DNA of 64,000 nucleotides from JACCXG01 sp963785755 (GCA_963785755.1 CAWAXG010000016.1:1-64000); one strand, 5' to 3'. Positions 9,079 through 20,872 are shown, numbered from the stretch's first letter. Program-made: numbers and translations. Notes: generated by a model from the letters alone, not told the origin.

Positions 9079-10985
9079 CGATTTAGCCGCCGCCGTGAGA
9101 TTCATCCGCCTCACCAGGTCGGTGAATCGCGCGTCTCCCCGCAAACGGTCGAACAGCGGGTCAACTGCGAGCAACGCCAAGTACCAGAGTCGCTCTTGGT
9201 ACGCTTGTTCCAGCCACTTGAACGCGAGATCGGTCTCGCCCAGCCCGATACAGATCGTCGCTCGTGAAAAGGACGAGACATACCTGTTCTGCCTTGTCAG
9301 ATTGTTCAACTCTTTGAGGACATCCTGTGCCTCGCGTTTCATACCGGCCATCCCGTAGCCATAGCCAAGCAGGCCCAAGATCTCAGGGCTATTGCCCGTG
9401 AGCACTCCGGCTCGTTGAAACGCTGCGATGGCCTCGCCGTACATCCCCGTCTGCACGAGGGTGACTCCGAGCATGACGTGGGCATCAGCGAAATCCCGAT
9501 CCAGATGGAGCGTCTCTCGGAACCGTTCTATTGCTGCATCGGTACTGCCGCGCCCTGTAGAGGGCCAGCCCGACGTGCGAGTTCGCACTAAGAGAGACCG
9601 GGTCGACGTCGAGCGCCTGGCGCGCCGCGCGAATCGCCTTGTCGTGCTGCCCCATCCACGAGAGGTATTCCGAGTACCATTCGTGTGCGGTCGCATAGCG
9701 TGGCTTCAAGTCGATGGCACGCAGGAAATGCCTCTCGGCTTTCGCCCATTCCCAATCGTAACCTGCGATGATCGCGCCGAGCGACGTGTGGGCTTCGGCG
9801 ACCTGATCGTCCAGATCGACGGCTTTCTGCGCCGCCGCCTTGGCTCTCTCCTTCGCCTCCCGCATCGGCATTTCGCCGTAGCTGCCTAGTAGATTGTAGG
9901 CATCTGCCAATCCAGAAAAGGCAAGCGAATAGCCGGGGTCGATTCTGATCGCCCGCTGAAAGTCTTCGACGGCCTTTCTATATCCTTCTGCCGTCCGAGT
10001 GTTCCAGAAATAGCGACCCCGCACGTAGGCTTCGTATGCTTCTGGATTCTCGGTGTAGCGTTTGGCGAGTTGGCGTTGCTCTTCGCCGGTCAGTGTGAGC
10101 GCCAGTGCTTCGGCGACCCGTTGAGAAACAAGGTCTTGTGCAACGAAGATATTGGTCCAGGGCTCATCGAACTGGTCGGCCCACAGCTGCTGTCCGTCGC
10201 GGACGCGTCGCAGACTGACGCTCACCCGGATTCGGTCCTGCAGCCTCTGGATGTGACCGTCCAGCACCGATTCCACGCGCAATTCCTTTCCGGCTTCGAC
10301 TGCGTCCTGCGCCAGGTCGGTGTAGCCGCGGACCGCGCTGAGCGGGCGCACAGTGACTTGCCGCAGGCTCCCGAGTTTCATGATCAGACTGTCGGTCATC
10401 CCCAGCTCGAGGGAGGCATCGCGGCCTTCGGCCACGAGCGGCTTGAACGGCAGCACGGCGATGGAGGTGATCGCCTCAGGCGAGCCAACCGGTAACGCCG
10501 GTCGTCTCGTCCCAAAGTAGTACCCAGCACCGGTCAGCGCGACCAGCATCACGCACGCGATCGCGACCGGCAGCGTGAGCGTGCTGATGCTCGTGCGCGG
10601 CAACGTCGGCCCCCGCCGCTTCGAGGCTCGCAATGGCGAGCGGCGGCGCCAAGGCACCAGCCGGCTTGTCGTCGAGCTCGGCAATGAACTGATAGCCGAC
10701 TCTGGGGACCGTCTTGATGAACCGCGCGCCGTGAGCGCCGTCGCCCAGCGCTTCCCGGATTTCCCGAATCCGTTGGGCCAAGGTGTTCTCAACGACGTTC
10801 ACGTCCGGCCAGACAGCCTCGAGCAGTTCATCCTTGGTGAGGACTCGACCTCTGTTCTGAAGGAGATGTAGCAGCAGTTCGAATGTCTTCGGCGGGAGAT
10901 AGACGTCCTCGCCGGAGCGGAGCAAGCGGCGCTGGGACCCATCCAGCACGAAGTCGCCGAACCGAAATACCGGGAATTGCTCCAT
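9076..10985 (-). CDS. Winged-helix (CadC/OmpR-type) membrane regulator with TPR repeats, two frame slips
   Basis: Order from the ATG at 10985: an OmpR-type winged helix (RFGDFVLDGSQRRLLRSGE, then VYLPPKTFELLLHLLQNRGR, ending FIKTVPRVGYQF), one membrane helix (VAIACVMLVALTGAGYYFG), a TolB-like N-terminal fold (IAVLPFKPLVAEGRDASLEL, DGHIQRLQDRIRV), then at least six TPRs (for example AIRIDPGYSLAFSGLADAY and AIERFRETLHLDRDFADAHV). Frame slips lie near 10600 and 9550. The helix-turn-helix faces the cytoplasm and the TPRs the periplasm. The architecture is common in Acidobacteria and probably couples a periplasmic signal to transcription. It is divergent from the PD40 gene at 11144, so the 158-bp gap may be its own target. 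Confidence 0.85.
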
Positions 10986-11143
10986 GAATTTGCGGCCGCA
11001 CCGCCCCCATCGTTTCGTCAGCGATCCGTCAGGGTGTCGTCAAGACATCGGCAGCCACGCTCCGGATGATAACGGAAACCCGAGCGCCATCCACGGCCCT
11101 CGGTCTTTGCATCGTTCGAATGAACTGATGTCGGAGGCACGCC

Positions 11144-12101
11144 ATGACGTCACGCCGGGTCTGGATACAAACCATCTGCTGCTGACCGTGATCGCGGGGC
11201 TTGGTACGCTCGTGTCGGCATCGGGCCATTCGGGCCAGCGCCGGGATCACCCGATTGCGCGGCCGGTCCTAGATTGTGTTACGACCTGCCCGTCAATGCC
11301 GGCCCGCTCATCAATACAGCGAACTTCGAAGGAGGGCCCTCCATCTCGCAGGATGGTCTGACATTGCTTTTCGGCGCTGCACGCCTGAACAGCCTCGGTC
11401 AGCTGGATGAGGATATCTACATAGCGACGCGTGAGGCGATCTCCGAACCGTTTGGTCCGCCCCAGAATCTGGGTGCACCTGTCAACTCTCTCGGCTTCGG
11501 CGATTATTCCCCTGAGCTCTCGCGCGACGGGCTGACGCTGTACTTTTCGTCCAGCCGGCCTGGCGGGCTCGGAGAGGGGGATTTGTATGTCACAACGCGC
11601 GAGTCCATCGACGATCCGTGGGAGCCGCCGCAGAATCTCGGCCCCAACGTCAACACTCCGTACTTCGAGGGCCAGCCAAGCATCTCAGCCAACGGCAAGA
11701 CTCTCTACTGGGATTCGGTCCGGCCGGACGGCCTTGGCGATTTCGATATCTGGATGGCAACACGGGGAAATGTGGGAAGCGACTTTGGGCCGGCAGTAAA
11801 CGTGGGCCCAGAGGTGAACACCGTGGGACCTGAATTCGGCGCAGCCATCAGTCAAAACGAGAAGCAACTGTTTTTCTCGTCGGGCAGGCCCGGCAACGTA
11901 GGCCAGATCGACATCTGGGTGGTCGAGCGCAAGGAGAAGTCCGGGCCCTGGGGTACGTCGATCAACGTCGACACGCTGAACTCGCCGTTCTTCCAGGCGA
12001 TGCCGACGTTTAGCCGTAACGGGAGGGAGGTCTGTTTCATGGCGTTTCGGCCTCAGGGCTTCGGTGGCCTCGATGTCTGGTGCGCCAATCGCATGCATTG
12101 A
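11144..12101 (+). CDS. Secreted PD40/WD40-like propeller protein, two frame slips near the N-terminus
   Basis: The ATG at 11144 has GGAGG seven bases upstream. It reads MTSRRVWIQTICC, then, after a one-base slip near 11183, LLTVIAGLGTLVSASGHSG, which completes a signal peptide. A second slip near 11270 enters the long frame from CYDLPVNAGPLINT. Five or more PD40-type blades follow, each with a 'P-x-N-LG-x-x-VN' lead-in and a 'S-x-DG-x-TLYFSS-x-RPGG-x-G-x-DLY' core. Such propellers are periplasmic binding or scaffold domains; no enzyme motif is visible. It is about 315 aa and transcribed away from the winged-helix regulator, which may control it. Confidence 0.75.
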
Positions 12102-12187
12102 TGCCGAGGCCAGGATGCTGGTCGTGGACGTGGAAAAGGCCTGAGCCCGATCCCCGCTGGTCTTCGCCTTTGGGGATGGAGGCCGAG

Positions 12188-12859
12188 ATGAACGCTGACA
12201 GGTTCGCGATCGCGCTGGTCGCCTTGGGACTCACGGTCCTTGCTGGCGCCGGATCCGCCCAGCCCGAAGAAACCCTCACCAACGAGCACATCGTCAAGAT
12301 GGTTCGGGCGCCGCTGAGCGTGCCGGTCATCCGCAGCACGATCGAGGCGTCGAACGTGAAGTTCGACCTCTCGCCGGCGGCACTGATTGCGCTGAAGGAC
12401 TCCGGCGTCGGGGACGAGGTCATCCTGATGATGCAGGCCCGGACACGCGCCCTTGCCAAAGGGGTGGCGACCACCGCCGCAACCCGGCAGGGTCCCGAGA
12501 AATCCGAGCTCCTTGCGTCGACGAAGGATCCCGACGTGATCCTGCGGAATTTCCGCACCATGTTCGTCGACGCCTCGAGGGCAGCCTACTTCGGCACGGC
12601 GCAGATGAAGGCGGCGCTCGGAGAGAACAAGGCCTTTCAGTCCGTGAAGGTTTCGATCGTGGACGATCCGGGGGTGGCGGACGCCGTGCTGACGGTGAAC
12701 TACACTTTCGCCTGGGACTACCCGTTCGTGCTGAAGCACCAGAACACGAGCGTGGTGCTGTTGTCGGGCAAGGGCGTCGGCCCATTCTCGGGCCCCGCCG
12801 GGGCGAACAGCGTCGCAGGGGAGTTGGCGAAGGCCCTCAAACCGTACCGCCTCAAATAG
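12188..12859 (+). CDS. Hypothetical secreted protein (223 aa)
   Basis: Starts at the ATG at 12188, with GGAGG about 6 bases upstream, and has a clear signal peptide (RFAIALVALGLTVLAGAGSAQ). Next comes a short helical module, LTNEHIVKMVRAPLSVPVI, then SNVKFDLSPAALIALKDSGV, seen in many acidobacterial exported proteins ('leads to a dead end if VGDEVI'-type repeats). The C-terminal half (ASRAAYFGTAQMKAAL, then VADAVLTVNYTFAWDYPF) looks like an alpha/beta domain. Function is unknown. Frame intact. It follows the PD40 gene by 86 bases in the same direction and may be in one operon with it. Confidence 0.7.
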   Translation: MNADRFAIALVALGLTVLAGAGSAQPEETLTNEHIVKMVRAPLSVPVIRSTIEASNVKFDLSPAALIALKDSGVGDEVILMMQARTRALAKGVATTAATRQGPEKSELLASTKDPDVILRNFRTMFVDASRAAYFGTAQMKAALGENKAFQSVKVSIVDDPGVADAVLTVNYTFAWDYPFVLKHQNTSVVLLSGKGVGPFSGPAGANSVAGELAKALKPYRLK

Positions 12860-12928
12860 TCGAAAAGGTCCGCCTGCGCGTTACTTGCGGCTGTGATGCA
12901 GCGTTGCGCGCGCCGGCGCAGATGCGCC

Positions 12929-12934
12929 TATACT
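12929..12934 (+). promoter_or_regulatory. Possible -10 element TATACT
   Basis: TATACT lies 97 bases upstream of the ATG at 13031, with TTGCGC (12904-12909) 19 bp before it as a weak -35. It would give the DUF5666-like gene its own promoter. Confidence 0.35.
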
Positions 12935-13030
12935 CGCCAACGAGCCAATTCTCTACGACACGAGGATGGCGTCGTGCGCCAGGCGGAGCTGAGGCGCGGC
13001 GCAACCTCTCGAGCATTCGGAGGTCTGGTC

Positions 13031-13588
13031 ATGACGCGAACTGTCGGTTTCGTGTGTTGTGCTTTGCTGCTGGCATTCCCCCCGATGCTCGCCAGCACCG
13101 GACAAAAGCCAGCTCCGGAATCCACGCCGGTCACCCGCACGGCAACGATCGAATTCATCGACAAGGCGAACCGCACGGTCACTTTGAAGGGGCCCGCGGG
13201 CAACAGCGTCGAGATTAAGGCGCCTGAGCAGATGGAAGGGTTCAACAGCCTGAGAGTGGGAGATCAGGTCACCGCCACCTATTTCGCAGCCATCGCCGTG
13301 AACCTGCGTAAGCCCGGCGACCCCGCGCCCGCTGCGGCGCCGACGACGACGACGCAACGGAAAGACCGCACGCCGGGATCCGAGACCAGGAGGCAGCAGA
13401 CGTTCACGGGAACCGTGGAAGCCATCGACGCGAAGGCGCCATCTGTCACCGTGAAAGGGCCACAGGGACGTGTCGTCCCGCTTGCGGTGCGCGACGCGAC
13501 GCAGCTGCAGAACGTCAAAATCGGGGACACAGTAGATGTGACTTATTACGAGTCGCTGCTGATCAAAGTGGCACGTCCGCCCAATTAG
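13031..13588 (+). CDS. Secreted protein with two tandem DUF5666-like beta-barrel domains
   Basis: 185 aa. The start at 13031 has GGAGG upstream and a signal peptide (GFVCCALLLAFPPMLAST). Two homologous units follow: TATIEFIDKANRTVTLKGP ... LRVGDQVTATYFAAIAVNL, and TGTVEAIDAKAPSVTVKGP ... VKIGDTVDVTYYESLLIKV. They are separated by a Pro/Thr/Arg linker. Each unit has the 'G/T-x-V/I-x-x-ID ... ITV-K-GP-x-G ... VGD-x-V' pattern of DUF5666-like OB/SH3-type barrels. It is probably a periplasmic binding module with no catalytic residues visible. The internal duplication is plain at the protein level. Confidence 0.7.
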   Translation: MTRTVGFVCCALLLAFPPMLASTGQKPAPESTPVTRTATIEFIDKANRTVTLKGPAGNSVEIKAPEQMEGFNSLRVGDQVTATYFAAIAVNLRKPGDPAPAAAPTTTTQRKDRTPGSETRRQQTFTGTVEAIDAKAPSVTVKGPQGRVVPLAVRDATQLQNVKIGDTVDVTYYESLLIKVARPPN

Positions 13589-13652
13589 CGCTGGGAGGCG
13601 AAGACGCCTGTCGAAGCGGTTCTCGCGCCCGGGCTGTCGCAGGCCCGCAACA

Positions 13653-13658
13653 TATAAT
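13653..13658 (+). promoter_or_regulatory. -10 element TATAAT before the M16 peptidase
   Basis: A perfect TATAAT 26 bases upstream of the ATG at 13685, with GGGAGG (13667-13672) between them as ribosome binding site. No convincing -35 was found. Confidence 0.5.
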
Positions 13659-13684
13659 CGACGTGCGGGAGGTTCTGTAACCCT

Positions 13685-16577
13685 ATGCGAGCTATTCGCG
13701 GTGTTGCTCTCTGTCTGTCGATCGTGCTGACTGCCGGGCTCTCGGCTCAGCCGCGGCCATCCGGCGATGTCCTGCCCTTCAAGGCTACCGAAAAAACGCT
13801 CGCCAACGGGCTCAGGGTCATCGTCGTGCCCACGGGATTCCCCAATCTGGTGAGCGTGCAGATTCCGGTGCAGACCGGCTCGCGCAACGAGGTCGAGCCT
13901 GGGAAGTCGGGCTTCGCGCACTTCTTCGAGCACGTGATGTTCAGCGGCACGCCCGAAATGCCGCCGGAGAAGTACCGCGAAATCATGTCGAGCGCCGGAG
14001 CGCGCGACAATGCCAGCACGTCCGACGATTTCACGCGCTACTACTCGACGTTCGCCAAGGAGGATCTGAACACGATTCTCGGGACGTACGCCGACATGTT
14101 CAAGAACCTCGCCTACTCCGAGTCGGACTTCAAGACCGAGGCTCGCGCCGTGCTCGGCGAGTACAACAAGAACAGCGCCGAGCCGCTCCAGAAGCTCATC
14201 GAAGTCCAGCGCGAGCGCTTCTACCAGGCGCACACCTACAAGCACACGACGATGGGCTTTATCGCCGACATCGAGAACATGCCCAGCCAGTACCAGGTAC
14301 TCGAAGGTGTTCTTCCAGCGCTGGTATCGCCCGCAGTACACGACCGTGGTCGTCGCGGGCGACGTGACGCCGGAGGAAGTGCTCCCGATGATCGAGAAGC
14401 ACTGGGGAGGCTGGAAGGCGGGGACTGGCGCGGCGACCGAGATTCCCCGTGAGCCGCCGCCCACCGCCGCGAAATACGTTCACGTGCCGTGGGCGAGCGA
14501 GACGCTGCCGTGGGTGAGCGTCGCGTATCTGGGGCCCGCGTTCGACGAGCGCAGCAAGGATTCGGGCGCGATGGAGATTCTCGCGGCCCTGTACTTCGGT
14601 TCGACGTCGGACCTGTACAAGCGCCTCGTCGTCACGGAGCAGAAGGTCGATCAACTGCTGGTCGACCCATCGTCGAGCGTGGACGCGTCGCTCTTCACGG
14701 TGCTTGCGCGCGTGAAGAACCCGGCGGACGCGGTGTACGTGCGCGACCAGATCATGGCCACGCTGGCGGACGCCCGGTCGAGGCCGGTCGCCGTGGAGCG
14801 GCTGGCGGATTCGAAGTCGTTCAACAAGTATGCGTTCTCACGGACGCTCGACAGCACGGAACGTATTGCGGCCGTGGTGTCGGCGTTCGTGCCGTATCGG
14901 CGGTCGTTCGACACGGTCAATACCTACTACCGCACGATCGATGCGCTGACGGCGGCGGATATTCAGGCGGCGGCGCGGAGATACTTCGTCGACAACAGCC
15001 TGATCGTGACGACGCTGTCGAAGGGCACGCTGCCGGCCGGCATCGACACGCTGCCGTCGCTGGACGAGATCGCGACAGCCAAGGCGGCTCCGGTCGAGGC
15101 GAAGCCGGCGATCGCGCCAATCGCGATCGCGCCGGACGCCGGCGCCGGCGCGAAGATCCCGTTGATCTCGCAGCCGTCCGCGCTCCCGCAGCTGTCGATC
15201 AAGCTGTTCTTCGGGGTCGGGTCGGCGCACGACCCCGCCGGCAAAGAAGGTCTGGCGGAGCTGACCGCCGCGATGACGAGCGAGGCCGGCTCGAAGGTGC
15301 TGTCGATCGATCAGATCGAAGCCGTCATGTATCCGATGGCGGCCGGGTTCGGGAACCAGGTCGACAAGGAGCTGACGACCTTCACGGGGAGCATTCACAA
15401 GGACAACTGGCAGAAGTTCCTGGGCATCGTGCTGCCGCAGCTCCTCGATCCGGGATTCCGCGAAGACGATTTCAAGAGGCTGAAGGACGCGCAGCTGAAC
15501 GCGCTCACGCAGGACCTCCGCTCGAACAACGAAGAGGAGCTCGGCAAGGAGCGCCTGCAGATCGATCTGTTTCGCGGCACGCCGTACGGCCACACCCCGC
15601 TCGGCACGGTCGCCGGGCTCAACGCGATCACGCTGGCCGACGTGAAGGACTTCGCGCGCCGTATGTACACGCGCGCGAACCTGACGCTCGCGGCCAGCGG
15701 CGACGTTCCACCCGAGATGCTCAGGACGGTACAGGCGAACGTCGGCACGCTGCCCGAAGGGCCGGCCGCCGCGAAAGCCGCGGTCCGGGGGCGGCGGCCG
15801 TCCGGTCTCGAGGTCGAGATCCTCGAGAAGGACACGCGCGCGACCGCGATCTCCTTCGGCCATCCCATCGACGTGACGCGTTCGCATCCCGATTTCGCGG
15901 CGCTGTCGGTGGCGCGCGTCTGGCTCGGCGAGCATCGCCTCGCGTCAGGTCGGCTCTACCAGCGCCTGCGCGAGATCCGCGGGCTGAACTACGGCGACTA
16001 CGCGTACATCGAGGCATTTCCACGCGGCATGTTCCAGTTCTTCCCGGATCCGAACCGGGTGCGCCAGCAGCAGCTCTTCGAGATCTGGATTCGGCCCGTC
16101 GTGCCCGCGAACGCGCACATGTCGCTCAGGATCGCGCTGTACGAGCTGCAGAAGTTTATCGATCGAGGGCTGACCGCGACGGACTTCGAGACCACGCGCA
16201 ATTACCTGATGAAAAACGTCTACGTGATGACCGCGCGGCAGGACCAGCAGCTCGGCTACGCGCTCGATTCGCGGTGGTACGGGATTCCCGAGTTCACGAA
16301 GTACATGCGCGACGGGCTGCAGAAGCTGACCGTCGCGGACGTGAACGCCGCCATCAAGCGGCATTTCTCGGCGAAGGATCTCTCCGTTGTCATCATCACG
16401 AAGGATGCCGCCGGGTTGAAGCAGGCGCTCGCGTCCGACGCGCCGTCGTCCATCAGATACGACGGCGAGAAGCCGAAGGATCTGCTGGAGGAGGACAAGG
16501 TGATCGGGGCGATGAAGCTGAACATCGCTCCGGAGAAGATTACCGTGACTCCGATTACCGAAGTGTTCGCAAAGTAA
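13685..16577 (+). CDS. M16-family zinc peptidase (two-domain, secreted), one frame slip
   Basis: A signal peptide (CLSIVLTAGLSAQ) is followed by the N-terminal M16 domain with the inverted zinc motif HFFEH (residues 79-83) and the third ligand Glu about 76 residues later (around E159, in ARAVLGEY). The frame slips by one base near 14303, where reading through gives QYSKVFFQRWYRPQYTT. The rest runs intact to 16577. A second M16 half (from about ALPQLSIKLFFGVGSA) lacks the HxxEH motif, as in active/inactive paired peptidases of the PqqL/YhjJ type. The total of about 964 aa fits. It probably degrades peptides in the periplasm. A kinase follows 136 bases downstream with its own promoter. Confidence 0.9.
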
Positions 16578-16692
16578 TAGGACAGGGAGTATCCAGATGG
16601 CGCGGTTGTCGTCGACACGCGAAGCATCGCGGCGCCCCGTGAGCCGATAGAGTCCTACCGTTTTGCGGAGTAATTCCGTCGCTCAAGGCCGC

Positions 16693-16698
16693 TATAAT
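16693..16698 (+). promoter_or_regulatory. -10 element TATAAT before a kinase gene
   Basis: Perfect TATAAT followed by CCGC, 15 bases before the TTG start at 16714. The same TATAATCCGC string precedes the kinase at 39037 at the same distance. With transcription starting 6-8 bases after the box, the leader would be under 10 bases. Confidence 0.6.
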
Positions 16699-16713
16699 CC
16701 GCAAGCACCCCGT

Positions 16714-19508
16714 TTGACCTTCACCCTGGGCGCTCGCCTCGGGCCGTATGAGATCGTTTCCGCCCTTGGCGCCGGCGGCATGGGCGAGGTGTATCGCGCC
16801 AGAGACACCAGACTGCGTCGCGACGTCGCGATCAAGATCCTGCCCGATGCCTTCGCGCTGGATCCCGAGCGCGTGGCGCGCTTCAAGCGCGAAGCACAAG
16901 TCCTTGCGTCGCTCAATCATCCGCATATCGCACAGATCTACGGCATCGAAGAGTCAGGGCCTGTTCGAGCCATTGTCATGGAGCTTGTCGGCGGCAGAAC
17001 GCTGGCGGAGCTGATCGCCGGCGAGACGCGCACGAACCAGGTTCCTGGGAAAAGCCAAGGGCTCGGCCTTGCGGACACGCTTCCGATCGCGCGTCAGATC
17101 GCCGAGGCCCTGGTCGCGGCGCACGACCTCGGGATCATTCATCGCGACCTGAAGCCCGCCAACATCAAGATCACTGACGACGGGACCGTGAAGGTCCTGG
17201 ACTTCGGCCTGGCAAAGCCGACGGGAGATGACGCGAATCGAGGCGGCACGAACGTCACCGATTCCCCAACCCTGACCTCGCCGGCAGCGACGGCGCTCGG
17301 CCTGATTCTCGGCACGGCCGCCTACATGGCGCCCGAGCAGGCAAAGGGTCAGCGTGTCGACAAACGCGCGGACGTCTGGGCCTTTGGCTGCGTGCTGTAC
17401 GAGATGCTGAGCGGTCGCCGCGCCTTTGAGGGAGATGACGTGAGCGATACGCTCGCATCAGTCCTCAAGACTGACCCCGACTGGCGTGCGCTGCCCTCCG
17501 ATCTGCCTGGCCCCATTCGGTTGCTCATCGAGCGCTCGCTCGTGAAGGATCGCCGGCGGCGCGTGGGTGACATCTCGACAGCCCTCTTTGTCCTGAACGA
17601 GGAGGCCGTGCTGGCGGCGCCGCCGCCGTCCATCCACCCCGACCGCTCCTCGCCGCGCGATCGGCTGGGTCGTTGCCAGTGCCGCCGTGTGCCTCGTCGC
17701 CGGCGCCGCGCTGGCGACCATCGGGTGGCGGACGTTCGGTCGCCTGGCGCCGCCTGCAGTGCAGCGCGTCTCGTTGTCCCTGCCGGCCGATCGCCCCGTC
17801 GTCTTCTTTTATTGGCCGAATCAGTCGCTCGCGATTTCGCCCGATGGCACGGAGGTCGCCTACGTCAGTGCGAACCCAGGTGCTCCGCCCGAGCGGAGCA
17901 GTCAGCTTCGAGTCCGTTCACTCGCCAGCCTCACGATCCGCGATCTGCCCGGGACGTTTCTCGCGCACAACCCCTTCTTTTCGCCAGACGGACAATCCCT
18001 CGCGTTTTTCACGAGGAACGGGGAACTCAAGAAGGTCGCGCTCTCCGGCGGCAATCCCGTGACGCTCGCTGACAAGATCAATAGCAGCCGATTTACATTC
18101 GGCGTGTGGCTCGCTTCAGGCACGATCGTCTTCGGTGGGGCAGGAACGGCCGGCTTGAAGCAGGTGCCGGCCGACGGTGGCTCGCCGACAACGCTCACCT
18201 CCGTCGACGTCGCTCAAGGAGAGCTCGGCCACTACCCGGCGTCCTATGCGCCCGAGGCGGGCGCGGTGGTCTTCACCACGGCGTTCAGTCAGCTCCGCAG
18301 TTCGCGGCTGGAGGCCGTGATCCTGCAGTCGGGCGAGCGTCGCGTGATCACCGAAAACGCCCGTGGCGGCAGGTATCTTTCGACAGGGCACCTCGCGTTC
18401 ACGCGCGGCGACGCGGTGCTCGTCGCGCCGATCGACGTGAAACGCCTGACGCTCGTCGGACCTGCGGCGGCGCTCTCCGACGACGTCCGACGGGACGGTG
18501 CGAGCTCGGAAGGGACCGTCCTGCAGCTGACGGTGTCGTCGAACGGCACGCTCGCGTATGTCCCGAGAGCCGACGCCTCGGCGCGGGTGATGGGGCGTGT
18601 CGGCCGCGCCGGGGCATTCACGCCCTTCGGACTGGCCGCTGGTCCGAACCGGCGGCCACGCGTCTCGCCCGACGGTCAGCGTGTGGCGTTCGAATCGCCC
18701 CGGTCTGGTGGTGATGCGGCGTTCGAAGGCGCCGTGCACGTGCACGATCTCCGTCGCGGCACCGTGACCAGGCTGACGGAGGCCGGGGCCGAGTCGCAAC
18801 CCGTGTGGCGGCCAGATGGCAGCGCCATTGCCGTCTACGCCAGACGCCCGGATGTGTCAGGCATCTACCTCAAGGACCTCGGCGGGCAGGAGCACCTCGT
18901 CTTTCGGAACGATGATGCTGGGGCCCCCTTCAATCCTGAATCATTTTCGCCCGACGGCGCGGTGCTCGCCTTCTCGCGCCAACAGGGCGGTCGGTACAGT
19001 ATCTGGCTGCTGACACTCGGCGAGAAACCGGTGGCACGGCCGCTCACGAGCGCCACGGCCTCCGAATACAGTCCGAAGTTCTCGCCTGACGGCCGGTGGC
19101 TGGCCTACGTCGTCGACCAGCAAGAGCGATCGGAGGTGTACGTCCGCGGCTACCCCAGCGGCGAGCCGATCCCCGTGTCCGCCTCCGGCGGAGTGGGCCC
19201 GGTCTGGAGCCGCGACGGGAGGACCCTCTTCTACGAGAGTGCGCAGACGGGCGAGCGCACGTTGATGTCGGTTCCGGTGCCGGTGGACGGCGGTACGCTG
19301 AAACTGGGCACGGCCTCACGCGTGGTGAGCCTCGCACCGGCCGGTGGGGCCGAGTATGGTCAGAGCGCCTATTCGGGTCCGCAGTACAGACGTGTTTCCG
19401 GACGGCGACTTCGTGATGCTGCGCGGTCCCGGCCCCGGGAGCGCTCGCGAGATCGTCCTCGTGCAGCACTGGTTCGAGGAGATCAAGCGGATGCTGCCGG
19501 CGCGTTGA
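16714..19508 (+). CDS. Membrane Ser/Thr protein kinase with TolB-like propeller, two frame slips
   Basis: Kinase domain: LGAGGMGEVYRARD glycine loop, VAIKILP lysine, IIHRDLKPAN, VLDFGLAKP, AYMAPEQAKG. A slip near 17655 joins this to GWVVASAAVCLVAGAALAT, a membrane helix, and to a long WD40/TolB-like propeller (LAISPDGTEVAYV, FFSPDGQSLAFF, KFSPDGRWLAYV and others). A second slip near 19385 restores the true end, VFPDGDFVMLRGPG ... HWFEEIKRMLPAR with stop 19506-19508. The TTG at 16714 is taken as start because it fits the family's usual 'TLGARLGPYEI' beginning and because the promoter box lies inside any longer reading. It is likely a sensor kinase, with the propeller outside the cytoplasm. Confidence 0.85.
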
Positions 19509-19745
19509 GCAGAGCGACTATCTCGGTTCGGCCCGAGCGCGAGGCAAAGAGGCGCGCGCATCAAGGGCGCCGCTTCAGGCTGACCGACAAATAGCAGCGT
19601 TGGCAACAATCTCGCAATACGCCTCGCGCCTTCGGCGTGTTGGGAGACGGTGGCCGGGCTGCGGACAGGAAATCGACGGGATTTTTCGCGGCAGGGCGCT
19701 CACGGACCACGCAGACGCAACGAAATGCTGGAAGGGGGGCACGGA

Positions 19746-20726
19746 ATGTCGTGGTCTCAGAAGAGAGTGATGGCCGTGTGCCTTGTCGCCTGGCTTGGGG
19801 TCGGGCTCGAGGACGCGTGGGCGCAGGACAAAGCCAAGGAACCGCCGAAGCTGGGATGGTCCAACAGCACGGATCTCAGCCTCGTCGTCACCGCCGGCAA
19901 CTCGGCCGCCCAGACCTGGGGATTTGCCGACGAGCTGCGGCATGTGTGGACGAACGCCCGCTTCGAGCTCGAAGGAAAGGTCGTTCGCTCCAACACGTCA
20001 GACGACCGCTTCTTCATGGTCGGGCCCGGCCTCGAGTTCCCGGTCGGAGGCGCGCCAGCCAACCCGCCGACTTCGCTCATCAAGCCTGACCCGACCCCGG
20101 ATGTCGCCAATTACCTCATCGGCGGAAGCTACGAACGGAACATCACCCCGCGATTCTTCTGGAAGGCGGGCGCGAGCTGGGACCGCAACGACGATGCCGG
20201 CATCTTGAACCGCTACATCGTGCATGCCAGTGTCGGGAACAAGTGGGTGGACACCGAGCGGCGGCGTTTCACCACCAGCTACGGCTTCAGCTTCAACGAT
20301 CGCGAAGAGGAGGCGCCCGATCCGGAGAAGGACCGCCGCTTTACCGGCGGCCGTCTCGGCTGGGACTACATGGAGCGCTTCAACGCGGGAACCACGTTCG
20401 ACCACAAGTTCGCAACGAACGTCAATCTCTCCGATCCCGCCGACTACTCGATCAGCACCACCAGCGCGCTGACGGTATCGGTCGCCAGCCACGTCTCGCT
20501 CAAGGTCAGTCTTCAGTGGCTGTATGAGAACGAGCCGGCGCTCGAGTCCGACCTTGACGTCATCGCCTTCGTCGAGGTGATCGACCCGGATGGGATCCCG
20601 GGCTCGGGCGACGAGTTCTTCCGGACGTTGTCGTCCGGCGGGTCAAAGCTGGTGCTCGGCTCCGCGGACGCGCGGAAGGACAAGCTGGATACCGTCTTCC
20701 GGACGGCGCTTGTCATCAAGTTCTAA
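19746..20726 (+). CDS. DUF481 family (YdiY-like) outer-membrane beta-barrel protein
   Basis: 326 aa from the ATG at 19746 (AAGGGGGG upstream). A signal peptide (MAVCLVAWLGVGLEDAWAQ) precedes a DUF481-type barrel: LGWSNSTDLSLVVTAGNSAA, then YLIGGSYERNITPRFFWKAG, ADYSISTTSALTVSVASHVS, with alternating strands and a final ...TALVIKF that ends in Phe like many outer-membrane barrels. DUF481 proteins are salt- or stress-related outer-membrane proteins of unknown transport role. The frame is intact. It lies between two kinase genes in the same direction, 237 bases after the first; that gap holds no gene. Confidence 0.75.
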   Translation: MSWSQKRVMAVCLVAWLGVGLEDAWAQDKAKEPPKLGWSNSTDLSLVVTAGNSAAQTWGFADELRHVWTNARFELEGKVVRSNTSDDRFFMVGPGLEFPVGGAPANPPTSLIKPDPTPDVANYLIGGSYERNITPRFFWKAGASWDRNDDAGILNRYIVHASVGNKWVDTERRRFTTSYGFSFNDREEEAPDPEKDRRFTGGRLGWDYMERFNAGTTFDHKFATNVNLSDPADYSISTTSALTVSVASHVSLKVSLQWLYENEPALESDLDVIAFVEVIDPDGIPGSGDEFFRTLSSGGSKLVLGSADARKDKLDTVFRTALVIKF

Positions 20727-20872
20727 CGAGGCCCTGCCGCAGACCGGACGGAGGTTCTACGCCGCTGGATGCGGATTCAACCCTGCCGGCGCCACGATCG
20801 CCATCAGCAGCTCGAGGTCTCGAGGTCACGGTTTCGTGCGTCTCATCGCCTGCCTTCCGGCGCCGGCCGGAG

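Noticed and set aside
12953..14464. 503-residue minus-strand open frame
   Set aside because: It lies opposite two genes with signal peptides and known domains and has no recognisable feature.
14489..16642. 717-residue plus-strand open frame, very Arg/Gly-rich
   Set aside because: Out-of-frame shadow of the M16 peptidase, which has the zinc motif and family homology.
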